This document shows positions 7,508 to 16,888 of a DNA stretch of 64,000 bases, in pieces. Position 1 is the stretch's first letter; the number at the start of each line of letters is the position of its first letter. The stretch comes from an uncultured Pseudoalteromonas sp. (GTDB lineage: Bacteria > Pseudomonadota > Gammaproteobacteria > Enterobacterales > Alteromonadaceae), in the NCBI GenBank assembly GCA_947493455.1, contig CANLRB010000002.1, positions 186,001-250,000 of the forward strand, given 5' to 3'. A program made the position numbers and the translations under genes. Below the pieces are notes generated by a model. The model ran no database searches and was not told the DNA's origin. It was given only the letters and a program-made list of their open reading frames with translations.

Positions 7508-10300
7508 ATGAAACAAGAAAACCTGTTTGGTACTGAAAACGAAAAAAAAGACTCTGGGCCAGTAGAGTGCCTAGGGATGACGTTTGAAAGTGATGAAGCT
7601 CGACGTACTCATTTTACAGATCTATTGCGTGATAAATTAAAAGATCCAGAATTTAGAGCGATTGAAGGCTTTCCTATTGGCACGGATGAAGCTATTTTGG
7701 ATTTGTCAGATCCACCATACTACACGGCTTGCCCAAATCCTTGGCTTAATGATTTTATTGCACTTTGGGAGTCTCGAAAAATTAACCATGAGATTAATTA
7801 TCATCGTGAACCGTTCGCTGCTGATGTGAGTGAAGGAAAAGGAGACCCGATCTATAATGCCCACTCATACCACACCAAAGTACCGCACAAAGCGATTATG
7901 CGATACTTTTTGCATTACACTCAACCTGGAGATGTAGTTTTAGATGGCTTTAGTGGTTCTGGTATGGCAGGGATCGCAGCGCAAATGTGTGCGAATAAGA
8001 AAGAAGTTATCGAGCTTGGTTATACGGTTGATCAAGATAATGTTACGATTTTAGAAAATGGCCAAGAAATCAGTAAACTAGGAGAGCGACACTGCATACT
8101 CAATGACTTGTCTCCTGCCGCAAATAATATAGCTTATGGAAATAACCAAGATGTTGATGCGCAGGAATTTTATGAACTCTCTCAAACAATACTATCTACT
8201 GTTGAAAACGAGTTTTCTTGGATGTTCAAAACGCTTGATCCAGAAACTGGCGACATTGTGGATGCAAAGTATTATGTTTGGAGTGAGGTTCTTCAGTGTA
8301 ATAGTTGCGGGGAAGAATTAGTTTTTGCAGATAATGCGCTTTCCGAAGATTATAAGAAAGTTTCTGATGAGTTCGAATGTACAGCATGTTCTAGTAAAGT
8401 AAACAAAAAAGCACTTGCGCCAGTATATGAAAATATATACGACTCCTACTCAAATTCTGTTATTGAAAGACCTAAAAGAGTTGTTTCATTGGTTTGTTTT
8501 TCTAGAAAACGCCGAAACATTCTAAAGAAACCAGATGATTATGATTTGGAAGTGATTAGAAAATCTCAAGGTTTAGATAAACCAAAAAACTTCCCTTCAA
8601 ATAAGATTCCTGATATGCAAATGATGCGTGTAGGGAGAATGAAGCCATCAAAAATAACACATATGAATCACTTCTATTGTGATAAAACAATACATGTTCT
8701 GGCCCGTCTTTGGGAGTTATGTAACGGAGTTAGTGATTTTAAAATGAGAGAAATGCTATGTTACTGGCTGGACTCTCATTTTGTTAACTTATCTTTGAGG
8801 AATAGATTTAGGCCTGGCGTTTCATTTCCATACAACCCAATGGCTGGGGTGTTCTATTTACCAATGATGTGTTCAGAAGCCAATCCATTTGTAGCTTACA
8901 AGAACAAGTCTGATCGAATTGTAAAGGCTCTTAATTCGATCGACAAAAAGAATAGTGATGTTTTAATTAGTTGTGGCTCTGCTAGTAGTCTCGGAGTAAT
9001 GGATAACTCCATTGATTATATATTTACAGATCCACCGTTTGGGGAAAATATTTACTATTCTGACCTCAACTTTTTTATCGAGTCATGGCGCCAGGTATTT
9101 ACAAATACTGAGCCTGAAGCAATTATTGATAGGGTTAAAAGTAAGGACCTTGTGTCTTATATGAAGCTTATGAGCGAGAGCTTCAAAGAGTATTATCGAG
9201 TTTTGAAGCCTGGCCGTTGGATTACAGTTGAGTTTTCTAACACAAAGTCAGCAGTATGGAATGGTATCCAAACGGCTCTTTCTGGTGCAGGGTTTATTGT
9301 ATCTAATGTATCTATGCTTGATAAAGTGACCAATACCTTTCAAGCTGTAAATTCAGCAACAGCTGTTAAGCAAGATTTGGTTATATCTGCATATAAGCCT
9401 AGCGACGACTTTTCCAATAAGTTCAAGCGAGATACTGATGAAGAAGGTATTTGGGATTTTGTAAGTAATCATCTGAATTATTTACCTCTTGTTAAAGTTG
9501 ATGGAGACGAAATAGTACCTATTTCTGAACGAGACCCAAGAATATTGTTTGACCAAGTTGTAGCTTATTTTATTCGTAACCATCGAGATGTCCCTATGTC
9601 TTCGCGAGATTTTCAACTAGGTCTACAAGAAAAATTTGTAGAACGTGAAGGTATGTTTTTTACCCAAGAACAGGTGGCTACTTTCGATAAAAAGCGTGCC
9701 TTATCTAGCAAGGTTAAACAACTTACTGTTTTTGTAGACGATGAAGCATCTGCTATCGAATGGCTGCGCCTGGAATTGCAAAGCAAACCAAAGACATACT
9801 CAGATATTCATCCATTGTTTTTGAATGAGCTCTCAGGTTGGAAGAAAAACGAGTTAGAGCTGGAGTTGTCAACATTGCTTGAGCAAAATTTCATTAAATA
9901 TGATGGTAAAGACGAAGTTCCTTCTCAGATTCATACCTATCTGTCTACCAACTTCAAGGATATGCGTGGTTTAGATAAGAGCGATCCTAAACTTGTTGCG
10001 AAAGCTAAGGACCGTTGGTATGTGCCAGATCCAAACAAAGCAGCGGATTTAGAGAAGGTTCGTTTACGTGCGTTGCTTAAAGAGTTCGAGACTTACAAAG
10101 AATCAAAGAAAAAAATCAAGCAACCGCGTGCTGAAGCACTGCGAGCTGGTTTTAATACTGCTTGGGAAGCTCAAGACTTCCAAACCATTTTGGATATCTC
10201 AGCGAAAATTCCACCAGCGGTTCTCCAGGAAGATGAGAAGCTGTTGATGTTCTATGATAATGCATTAACGCTAACCTCTACCGAGGATGATGAGTGGTAA
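7508..10300 (+). CDS. pglXI: PglXI-type adenine-specific DNA methyltransferase
   Basis: A 930-residue methyltransferase. SAM-binding motif I appears as DGFSGSGMAG near residue 145 and catalytic motif IV as DPPFGENIYY near 507. A second DPPY-containing block lies near residue 68 (SDPPYYTACPNPW). Between them is a zinc-ribbon-like CNSCGEE ... CTACSS segment (about 260-300). This is the PglXI arrangement of type 3 BREX, distinct from the PglX of type 1. It should methylate a non-palindromic adenine site in host DNA as the self mark. The target is not predictable from sequence. Its stop overlaps the next start (TAATG). Confidence 0.85.
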   Translation: MKQENLFGTENEKKDSGPVECLGMTFESDEARRTHFTDLLRDKLKDPEFRAIEGFPIGTDEAILDLSDPPYYTACPNPWLNDFIALWESRKINHEINYHREPFAADVSEGKGDPIYNAHSYHTKVPHKAIMRYFLHYTQPGDVVLDGFSGSGMAGIAAQMCANKKEVIELGYTVDQDNVTILENGQEISKLGERHCILNDLSPAANNIAYGNNQDVDAQEFYELSQTILSTVENEFSWMFKTLDPETGDIVDAKYYVWSEVLQCNSCGEELVFADNALSEDYKKVSDEFECTACSSKVNKKALAPVYENIYDSYSNSVIERPKRVVSLVCFSRKRRNILKKPDDYDLEVIRKSQGLDKPKNFPSNKIPDMQMMRVGRMKPSKITHMNHFYCDKTIHVLARLWELCNGVSDFKMREMLCYWLDSHFVNLSLRNRFRPGVSFPYNPMAGVFYLPMMCSEANPFVAYKNKSDRIVKALNSIDKKNSDVLISCGSASSLGVMDNSIDYIFTDPPFGENIYYSDLNFFIESWRQVFTNTEPEAIIDRVKSKDLVSYMKLMSESFKEYYRVLKPGRWITVEFSNTKSAVWNGIQTALSGAGFIVSNVSMLDKVTNTFQAVNSATAVKQDLVISAYKPSDDFSNKFKRDTDEEGIWDFVSNHLNYLPLVKVDGDEIVPISERDPRILFDQVVAYFIRNHRDVPMSSRDFQLGLQEKFVEREGMFFTQEQVATFDKKRALSSKVKQLTVFVDDEASAIEWLRLELQSKPKTYSDIHPLFLNELSGWKKNELELELSTLLEQNFIKYDGKDEVPSQIHTYLSTNFKDMRGLDKSDPKLVAKAKDRWYVPDPNKAADLEKVRLRALLKEFETYKESKKKIKQPRAEALRAGFNTAWEAQDFQTILDISAKIPPAVLQEDEKLLMFYDNALTLTSTEDDEW

Positions 10301-13095
10301 TGGCAACACTTTTAAATGTCGGTGATTGGGCTTGGAGTCAGGCCCATCAACAATATGTGAAAGTGATAGAAAGCTCTGGCCTTTGGGGCCAGAGCTTTTA
10401 TCGTGTTTGGCTCCAACAACAAGATAGCGTAGTAAAAGTTCCTTCAGGTGATTTGACTAATACTTCTATGGATAAATCGCCTAGCCCACATTTTTTCTCT
10501 TACATTGGTATCGCAGCCAAAATTGCGAATGCTCAAAAAGAAGACATTCTACTTGCTCCTGTAGAATCAAATGTCATTCCATTGCCTCACCAATTGAAAG
10601 CACTCGACAAGGCGATGTCGCGTAAGCAAGTGCGTTATCTATTTGCTGACGAAGTAGGGCTTGGTAAAACCATCGAGGCTGGCTTGGTTATGCGAGAACT
10701 CAAGCTAAGAGGCATGGCTAAACGAATCTTGGTGTGCGCACCTAAAGGCTTGGTAAGCCAATGGGTAAGTGAGATGAGCACTCACTTTGGCGAATCATTT
10801 CATCTGCTCATCCCCGGGGAGAATAAACCTGTCGATGAGAACGACAATGTTTGGCTTCGGCATGATTTGGTCGTTTGTCCGGTTGATAGCATAAAGCCAA
10901 TTGAGAGCAGAAAAGGCTGGTCGGTTAAACAAGTTCATGAGTACAACAAGCATAGGTTCGATGATCTGTTGTCTGCGGGTTGGGATCTCATTGTCATCGA
11001 TGAAGCGCATCGATTAGGTGGCAGTACCGAGCTCGTTGCACGTTATAAATTAGGGCAAGGTTTGGCGGAAGCATCACCCTACTTGTTGCTGCTTTCGGCA
11101 ACACCTCACCAGGGCAAGAGTGACGCTTTTCACAGGCTTATGGCCTTACTTGATAAAGAGGCTTTTCCTGATGTTTCGAGTGTTACGAAAGAACGTGTTC
11201 AACCCTATGTCGTAAGAACTGAAAAGCGAATATCAATAGACGGTACAGGTAAGCCATTATTTAAGCCTAGAAAGACAGAGCTAATTCCTGTGGCCTGGAA
11301 GAGTAAACACGCTTTACAGAGACATTTGTACGAAGAAGTCACTGAATATGTAAAAGAAGGCTATAACCAAGCAAAAGCTCAAAAACAAAATGCTATTGGC
11401 TTTTTAATGATCTTGATGCAGCGCCTTGTCAGCTCTAGTAGTGCAGCAATTGCAATGACATTGTCTAGGCGATTACAGTCACTCGAGAATACTGTTATTG
11501 AAGATGAGCTTCCGCTAGCTTTTGCCGATGATTGGGCAGATCTTGATGGCCAAGCGCAATTAGATGAGTTGATTGCAACAAGCAAGCAAGCTTTGGCAAA
11601 TGAGAAAGCTGATGTACAGCGTTTGTTGAATATTGCTAATGAATGCGTCGCCAAAGAAAGTGATACTAAAGCAGAAGCACTGATTGACTGGCTCTATCAA
11701 CTTCAACAAGAAGAACAAGATCCTGAATTAAAAATGTTGGTCTTTACTGAGTTTGTGCCAACGCAGCAGATGCTAACGAAGTTCTTTACCGATAGGGGGA
11801 TCAGTGTTGTCACGCTTAATGGTTCTATGGATATGCATGAGCGGAAAAGCGCACAGGCTTCGTTTGCTGGTGATACGCGAATTTTGATCTCTACTGACGC
11901 GGGTGGTGAAGGTTTAAACCTTCAATTTTGTCACGTCATTGTAAACTACGATATGCCTTGGAACCCAATGAGAATGGAGCAGCGCATTGGACGTGTTGAT
12001 CGTATTGGCCAGCCCCATGTCGTGCGAGCTCTAAACTTTGTACTGGAAGACTCTGTGGAGCATAGAGTGCGAGACGTACTGGAATCGAAGCTTCAAGTTA
12101 TCTTAGATGAATTCGGAGTAGATAAAACCAGTGACGTACTTGATTCAGCCGAGGCAAATCATCTTTTTGATGAGCTCTTTATGGAATCCATATCGAACCC
12201 GGCGACGATGGATCAGGGATTAGCTAAAGCCTTGAAAGTGATTCAGGGTGGAGCTCGAGATAAACGCTCTCAAGACGGTTTGTTTTCAGATGGCAAGTCG
12301 TTAAACCCAAGTGATTACCAGAAAGTTATTGATCACCCTTTGCCGTATTGGGTTGAGCAGATGGTGAACCAGTACCTAAGTTTCAAGAGCTCTCAAGGTG
12401 CGGATGCGTCATTTACTCGTGCTGAGAATGGGTCGATATGTGTTAAATGGCCAGATGGCGCTAACTGGGAAGGTATTACCTTTATTGGTAAGGAAGCGCA
12501 GAAAACACCAGAGTTAAAGCACATTACTCTTGAAAACCCAAAGGTGAGAGGCTTGAGCACACACTTACCAATTTGGAGCGAAGTCCAAAACATACCTCTT
12601 GTGCGAGTTCCTTCGCTGCCTTCCGGTGTGACCGGGTATTGGTCCCTCTGGAGTGTTCGATTTTCTGGTCAGGATGAACGTCAATTGCAGTATTTGCCAA
12701 TCTATATAGATACAGCAGGCCAGTATTTTTCTACCGCATCTAATCGAGTGTGGGATGCAATATGTTCAGATATTCTCGAGTCCGACTTAAGCTTAAATCC
12801 AGAGCCTGAAAAAGCATATCAATTGCTTAGAGAGTCTGCTGAGGTCCAAGGCAAAATTTTGTTTGATTCCATGCTAGCTGAGCATTTGAACGAACTAGAA
12901 CTTAGCGTTGAGAAAGGAGAGTATTCCTTTAAAGCCAGAAGAAATGCGATTGAACGAATAGGTCTGCCAGAAGTTAAGAGCTATAGAATGCGTCAGTTGG
13001 ATATTGAATACAGTCAATGGAAGGTTGATATTGATGCAAAGCGTGAGATATACCCTGAGTTAAACCTTCATCTAGTGTTTGAAATTAAAGGATAG
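10300..13095 (+). CDS. brxHII: BrxHII-type SNF2/DEAH helicase
   Basis: A 931-residue superfamily 2 helicase. Walker A lies in DEVGLGKTIEAG near residue 115, DEAH in VIDEAHRLGG near 232, SAT in LLLSATPHQGK near 265 and motif VI in QRIGRVDRIGQ near 560. An ATG overlapping the pglXI stop is the likely start. A GTG six bases earlier is also open. This SNF2-like helicase is the hallmark that separates type 3 BREX from type 1, which has a Lon-like BrxL instead. It is also related to the DISARM helicase DrmD, but the PglZ and BrxC neighbours favour BREX. Confidence 0.88.
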   Translation: MATLLNVGDWAWSQAHQQYVKVIESSGLWGQSFYRVWLQQQDSVVKVPSGDLTNTSMDKSPSPHFFSYIGIAAKIANAQKEDILLAPVESNVIPLPHQLKALDKAMSRKQVRYLFADEVGLGKTIEAGLVMRELKLRGMAKRILVCAPKGLVSQWVSEMSTHFGESFHLLIPGENKPVDENDNVWLRHDLVVCPVDSIKPIESRKGWSVKQVHEYNKHRFDDLLSAGWDLIVIDEAHRLGGSTELVARYKLGQGLAEASPYLLLLSATPHQGKSDAFHRLMALLDKEAFPDVSSVTKERVQPYVVRTEKRISIDGTGKPLFKPRKTELIPVAWKSKHALQRHLYEEVTEYVKEGYNQAKAQKQNAIGFLMILMQRLVSSSSAAIAMTLSRRLQSLENTVIEDELPLAFADDWADLDGQAQLDELIATSKQALANEKADVQRLLNIANECVAKESDTKAEALIDWLYQLQQEEQDPELKMLVFTEFVPTQQMLTKFFTDRGISVVTLNGSMDMHERKSAQASFAGDTRILISTDAGGEGLNLQFCHVIVNYDMPWNPMRMEQRIGRVDRIGQPHVVRALNFVLEDSVEHRVRDVLESKLQVILDEFGVDKTSDVLDSAEANHLFDELFMESISNPATMDQGLAKALKVIQGGARDKRSQDGLFSDGKSLNPSDYQKVIDHPLPYWVEQMVNQYLSFKSSQGADASFTRAENGSICVKWPDGANWEGITFIGKEAQKTPELKHITLENPKVRGLSTHLPIWSEVQNIPLVRVPSLPSGVTGYWSLWSVRFSGQDERQLQYLPIYIDTAGQYFSTASNRVWDAICSDILESDLSLNPEPEKAYQLLRESAEVQGKILFDSMLAEHLNELELSVEKGEYSFKARRNAIERIGLPEVKSYRMRQLDIEYSQWKVDIDAKREIYPELNLHLVFEIKG

Positions 13096-13097
13096 AT

Positions 13098-15077
13098 ATG
13101 AACTGGCAAGAGAAGCTTACTAGTCAGATGGCTTTGACAGAGCCTGTTCACTATATTGTTAACGACCCTGATAATTTATGTTTTGAACCCGCAATAGCTG
13201 ACCTAATCGAACAGGCGGGAGCTGTACTTTTCTCGGATACTGATCCTCTCGCACTAAGGTTATGTTTTGAAGAATGGCTTGATAGTGATGATTGCAGTGC
13301 TCTATTGATTAGGGTTGTCGATGAACAGCCTAGTATTCCTTATGATATTGAACTTTCAGCTAAGCGTGTTGATTTTGATATTAGTGAAGTGATACCAGAG
13401 CTGGATGCATCGGTACTGAGAGTTTTATCACCTAAAGATTATGAGCAACTTCAGTCTGCAGTGAAGAGCTATGGTGCGGATAAGCTAAACCGAAATACTA
13501 GTTTGGATTTTGTCTTACGACATATCTACAAAATTGCTCCGGAGATTATTCAATCTGAGACAGATTTAGTTCGATTGCTCATTCGAAAGCATTACCTTGG
13601 TATCGAGATGCCGTTGGTCTTTGAAGAGAGGCTAATTGAAACTCTCCAAGTCCGTGAGCAGTTTAGTCGTTGGGATTTCTCAAGGGTTGTGCCTGATAGA
13701 ACAGAGTTCTTCGCGTTTCTTCAACAGCAGTGGTTGCTTCACTTGCAGCGAAAAGCCCAGCGGTATGAAATTAAGGAATCGTCATGGCCTGCCGATGAGC
13801 TTGTTGTTCCCTTTGACGACCAAGATATTAAAGTATTTGTTGATAATCTATTTGCCGACGGGATTCTCCAAGCCGTAGATTTTGACGGCTTAGGAAAAGA
13901 TGATTGGGAATGGGTTGGAGTTATCGCGGATGACGAGTCTAGAGATCTATTAAGAGTAAGGCAGCTACTTAATAAGCTTTCGAATCAATTCATCGTGCAG
14001 GATTTGCCGCTACCTGAAGGTTCAGAGCAGTGGGAAGAGATCGCACGAGAACTTGGTGTGCTGAATTCGTTATCTCACACTTTGAAAGGCACAGATAGTT
14101 ATGCTCTGAACGCAGAGATCGCTAACTTAAACGCTAAAGTAGATGATTACTTTGAAACGTGGTTGCAAACGAACTTTGGCAAGCTGATAAACACGCCGAC
14201 AGCCCGCTTCCCTAAGATGCTGCATAAAATACCGGAATGGTTGAGCCGTAAAGTCTGTGATGGACAAAAGGTGTGTCTACTGGTGATGGATGGCATGGGG
14301 TTTCAACAGTGGAATTACGTTAAAGAGCACATTATTGATATACCTGACGTTCGAGTTGATGAAAGAGGTGTTTTTTCATGGGTTCCAACTATTACCTCCA
14401 TAGCGAGACAAGCTTTATTCTCTGGCAAACCGCCGCGTTCGTTTCCTGATTCACTGCTCACCACTTCAAAAGAGAAAGCGCTCTGGCATGCGTTTTGGGA
14501 AGATAAAGGTTTAAGCAGGGCCGAAGTAGCATATGCAGTTACTCTTGAGAAGAGTAAGGATATAGAGTCATTCAAAGACAGTTTCCATTCGCCCAAGCTA
14601 AAGGTTGCAGGTTTCGTTATCAATTATATAGATAAGCAGATGCACGGAATTGAGGGTGGGATGCCATTACTAAATGTTGCAGTAAGTAAGTGGCTCGAGC
14701 TGTGGCAGTTTTCTTCAAAGATAGAAGCTTTACTGGATTCTGGTTTTGAAGTGGTGATTACGGCTGATCACGGTAACCAAGAAGCAATAGGTCAAAGTTG
14801 GCCAAATGAAGGTGTTAAAGCAGAGACAAAAGGTGAAAGAGTTAGACTGTATAAAAATACAGTTGAATATTCGAATGATAAGGCAGACGTGCTAGAATGG
14901 CCAGCTAAGAAATATGGACTACCATCGGATTTGTATCCGCTTGTAAGTAGAGGTCGTCATGCGTTCATCCAGAAAGGCAAACAGATTGTCGGGCATGGCG
15001 GGATTAGCTTACATGAGGTGGTTGTCCCATTAGCTATTGTCACGAGAGAGCAGCATGTCAAAGAGAGTCAACTTTAG
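13098..15077 (+). CDS. pglZ: PglZ-domain alkaline phosphatase-superfamily protein
   Basis: A 659-residue protein with a poorly recognised N-terminal half and a C-terminal PglZ domain. The metal-site motifs of the alkaline phosphatase superfamily are visible: CLLVMDGMGF near residue 395, ITADHGNQ near 555 and GHGG near 631. PglZ is the one protein present in every BREX type and is part of the core complex with the methyltransferase. It starts two bases after brxHII and overlaps the first brxA copy by 23 bases, indicating translational coupling. Confidence 0.92.
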   Translation: MNWQEKLTSQMALTEPVHYIVNDPDNLCFEPAIADLIEQAGAVLFSDTDPLALRLCFEEWLDSDDCSALLIRVVDEQPSIPYDIELSAKRVDFDISEVIPELDASVLRVLSPKDYEQLQSAVKSYGADKLNRNTSLDFVLRHIYKIAPEIIQSETDLVRLLIRKHYLGIEMPLVFEERLIETLQVREQFSRWDFSRVVPDRTEFFAFLQQQWLLHLQRKAQRYEIKESSWPADELVVPFDDQDIKVFVDNLFADGILQAVDFDGLGKDDWEWVGVIADDESRDLLRVRQLLNKLSNQFIVQDLPLPEGSEQWEEIARELGVLNSLSHTLKGTDSYALNAEIANLNAKVDDYFETWLQTNFGKLINTPTARFPKMLHKIPEWLSRKVCDGQKVCLLVMDGMGFQQWNYVKEHIIDIPDVRVDERGVFSWVPTITSIARQALFSGKPPRSFPDSLLTTSKEKALWHAFWEDKGLSRAEVAYAVTLEKSKDIESFKDSFHSPKLKVAGFVINYIDKQMHGIEGGMPLLNVAVSKWLELWQFSSKIEALLDSGFEVVITADHGNQEAIGQSWPNEGVKAETKGERVRLYKNTVEYSNDKADVLEWPAKKYGLPSDLYPLVSRGRHAFIQKGKQIVGHGGISLHEVVVPLAIVTREQHVKESQL

Positions 15078-15762
15078 TCGTCATATCGAGATTCAATGGT
15101 TAGATTCCGTTGCGGTCTGGGTCGCCGAGGGAAAACAAAAAAAAGAACTCGACGAACAGATTGATTTGATGCTTGAGCCTTCGGTCACGTGCAAAGTAAA
15201 TAGGGGGAAAACTCGAAATCAGTTGACCAAGTTATGGTCCCCTAAATCTGATGATGTTACTGAAAGCTTTACTCAGTTTGCCATTGAAGCCGTGCTTGGT
15301 AGTGAACGTCCAGACTTTGTATTGCACTGGGGAATGTTAGTTGCTAAAAACAATTTTTTTTCTGATGTAGTAAGATTTATTGGGCGACGTGAAAAACACG
15401 CTGAGGTGTTCACCTATGCTCAAGTTCAAAAGAACATTGTTGAACTGTACGGGGATACCGAGACGGTCAAACGTGGTCTTCGTTCTGTGTTAAAAACACT
15501 GGTCGAATTTAGGGTTCTTGAGCGTCAAACGAATAGAACGTACAAAGCGCATAAGCTCGAACATAAAGTAGAAAGTAAGTATAAGAGCTGGCTTCTGCAA
15601 TCTCTGATGTATAACCAAAGGTATCGAAGTCGTTCTCTTGCAGATATGCTTGATGATCTAGTTTGGTTTCCGTTTGTATTCTCAGTATCAGTCAATGAGC
15701 TTGAGACAACCTGGTTTGATCTTCACCAACAAGGAAATGCCCTTGTTTTATTTAAAAAGTAG
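15055..15762 (+). CDS. brxA: BrxA-like protein (DUF1819), copy 1
   Basis: A 235-residue protein starting at the ATG inside the end of pglZ. BrxA family members are small DNA-binding winged-helix proteins, the last gene of type 3 operons. Blocks shared with the next gene are the N-terminal LMLEPS segment followed by KTRNQL, the central YGDTETVKR and the C-terminal SRSL...DDLVWFPF. The two are clearly paralogues but well diverged. Type 3 operons normally carry one copy. Confidence 0.8.
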   Translation: MSKRVNFSRHIEIQWLDSVAVWVAEGKQKKELDEQIDLMLEPSVTCKVNRGKTRNQLTKLWSPKSDDVTESFTQFAIEAVLGSERPDFVLHWGMLVAKNNFFSDVVRFIGRREKHAEVFTYAQVQKNIVELYGDTETVKRGLRSVLKTLVEFRVLERQTNRTYKAHKLEHKVESKYKSWLLQSLMYNQRYRSRSLADMLDDLVWFPFVFSVSVNELETTWFDLHQQGNALVLFKK

Positions 15763-15773
15763 AGAGAGTTGTA

Positions 15774-16481
15774 TTGAAAGTTTCAATTGGTTTTAATCGT
15801 CACTTAGAGCCTGATTGGCTAGCACAGACGGCATCTTGGGTCGCTAATGGGATAGAAGGGCAGACGTTGAAAGACCGGATTGATTCCATGCTTGAGCCTG
15901 CATTTACCAGTAAAGTTGCAAGAGATAAAACTCGGAATTTGTTGTTTGGAATTTGGAACAAGCTACCTAAGCATATCTCAGAAAGATTTCAATCGAGAGG
16001 GGCTAACTTGTTAATGGAGCATAGTGAGCAACACTTGGTGTTTCATTGGGGAATGATGCTGTCGAAGTACCCGTTTTTTGCCTTTGTTGTAGGTCAGATT
16101 GGTAAGTTGACTAAGCTTAACGACACCTTTATATACTCTCAGCTTGAAGATCGTGTAACGGAGCAATACGGCGATACATCTACAATAAAACGTAGTATGC
16201 AATTTGTTGTAAGAACTCTTATAAACCTTGAAGTTCTCAAAAATCCAAAGCAGGGTGTATATGAGCTAAATACGGCAGTTTCTATTGACCAACCAGAGGT
16301 AAAAGGTTGGCTCGTAGAAGCAATAATGCGTTCAAACCAGATCTCTAGTCGTAGTCTATCAAGTATAAATGACGATACGGTTTGGTTTCCATTTAAGCTG
16401 TTTTTTGATTTATCAGATGTGCAAACGAACAAAGAACTAGAAGCACATCTTCAATCGTCGGACACGGTTGTTTTTCTTTAG
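15774..16481 (+). CDS. brxA: BrxA-like protein (DUF1819), copy 2
   Basis: A 235-residue paralogue of the preceding gene, beginning at a TTG after an AGAGAG ribosome-binding segment, 11 bases downstream of copy 1. Shared blocks in the same order are SMLEPAFTSKV, KTRNLL, YGDTSTIKR and SRSL...DDTVWFPF. Both copies appear intact. The divergence suggests an old duplication or recruitment of a second brxA, with possible division of labour or heterodimer formation (inference). Confidence 0.78.
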   Translation: MKVSIGFNRHLEPDWLAQTASWVANGIEGQTLKDRIDSMLEPAFTSKVARDKTRNLLFGIWNKLPKHISERFQSRGANLLMEHSEQHLVFHWGMMLSKYPFFAFVVGQIGKLTKLNDTFIYSQLEDRVTEQYGDTSTIKRSMQFVVRTLINLEVLKNPKQGVYELNTAVSIDQPEVKGWLVEAIMRSNQISSRSLSSINDDTVWFPFKLFFDLSDVQTNKELEAHLQSSDTVVFL

Positions 16482-16490
16482 TATCAATAA

Positions 16491-16793
16491 CTACAACCAG
16501 TGTATCGGGATTTCTAGCTCGAAGCTCTTCGCTGCATACTCAAGCATCGTGATGATCTCACGGTGCTTTTTTTCATCATAGGGCTGACCGTTTTGCTTTT
16601 GCTGAACAATGACTTTGAGCTCTACGAGGTTAAACATGCCAAGTTTGTAAAAATTTCCCCAGCTAGGAATTCCAAATAAGTTATAAATCGTTTCAGTGGC
16701 ATCGCGCTCGCTAGCAAGACGCTTGGGTTCATCGATTTTAGCAAGAGCCGCTTCACCTTCTTCTTTTGTATCGTATGTATTTAGTTGTTTCAT
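16491..16793 (-). CDS. Hypothetical protein at the right edge of the defence island
   Basis: A 100-residue acidic protein convergent with the second brxA copy, nine bases from its stop, and divergent from traI. It contains no domain I recognise. It is Lys/Glu-rich with a C-terminal helical stretch (EIITMLEYAAKSFELE). It lies between the BREX genes and the conserved traI start, so it belongs either to the accessory island or to a variable edge of the ICE backbone. Confidence 0.55.
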   Translation of the reverse strand: MKQLNTYDTKEEGEAALAKIDEPKRLASERDATETIYNLFGIPSWGNFYKLGMFNLVELKVIVQQKQNGQPYDEKKHREIITMLEYAAKSFELEIPIHWL

Positions 16794-16888
16794 AGTTTTG
16801 CCACTTAAATAGCTTAAAGATTCGATTATTTATCTGATGACAGATATTGCCACTTACTAAGGATAATACCACTTTTGCAGGGGTATTT

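Noticed and set aside
10300-13095. DISARM instead of BREX
   Set aside because: The helicase is DrmD-like, but there is no DrmA, DrmB or PLD-type DrmC, and PglZ, BrxC and BrxA are present.
16794-16888. SetCD activator boxes upstream of traI and other operons
   Set aside because: Partial GCC-rich words such as TTGCCACTTA are visible, but I cannot recall the consensus precisely enough to place sites.
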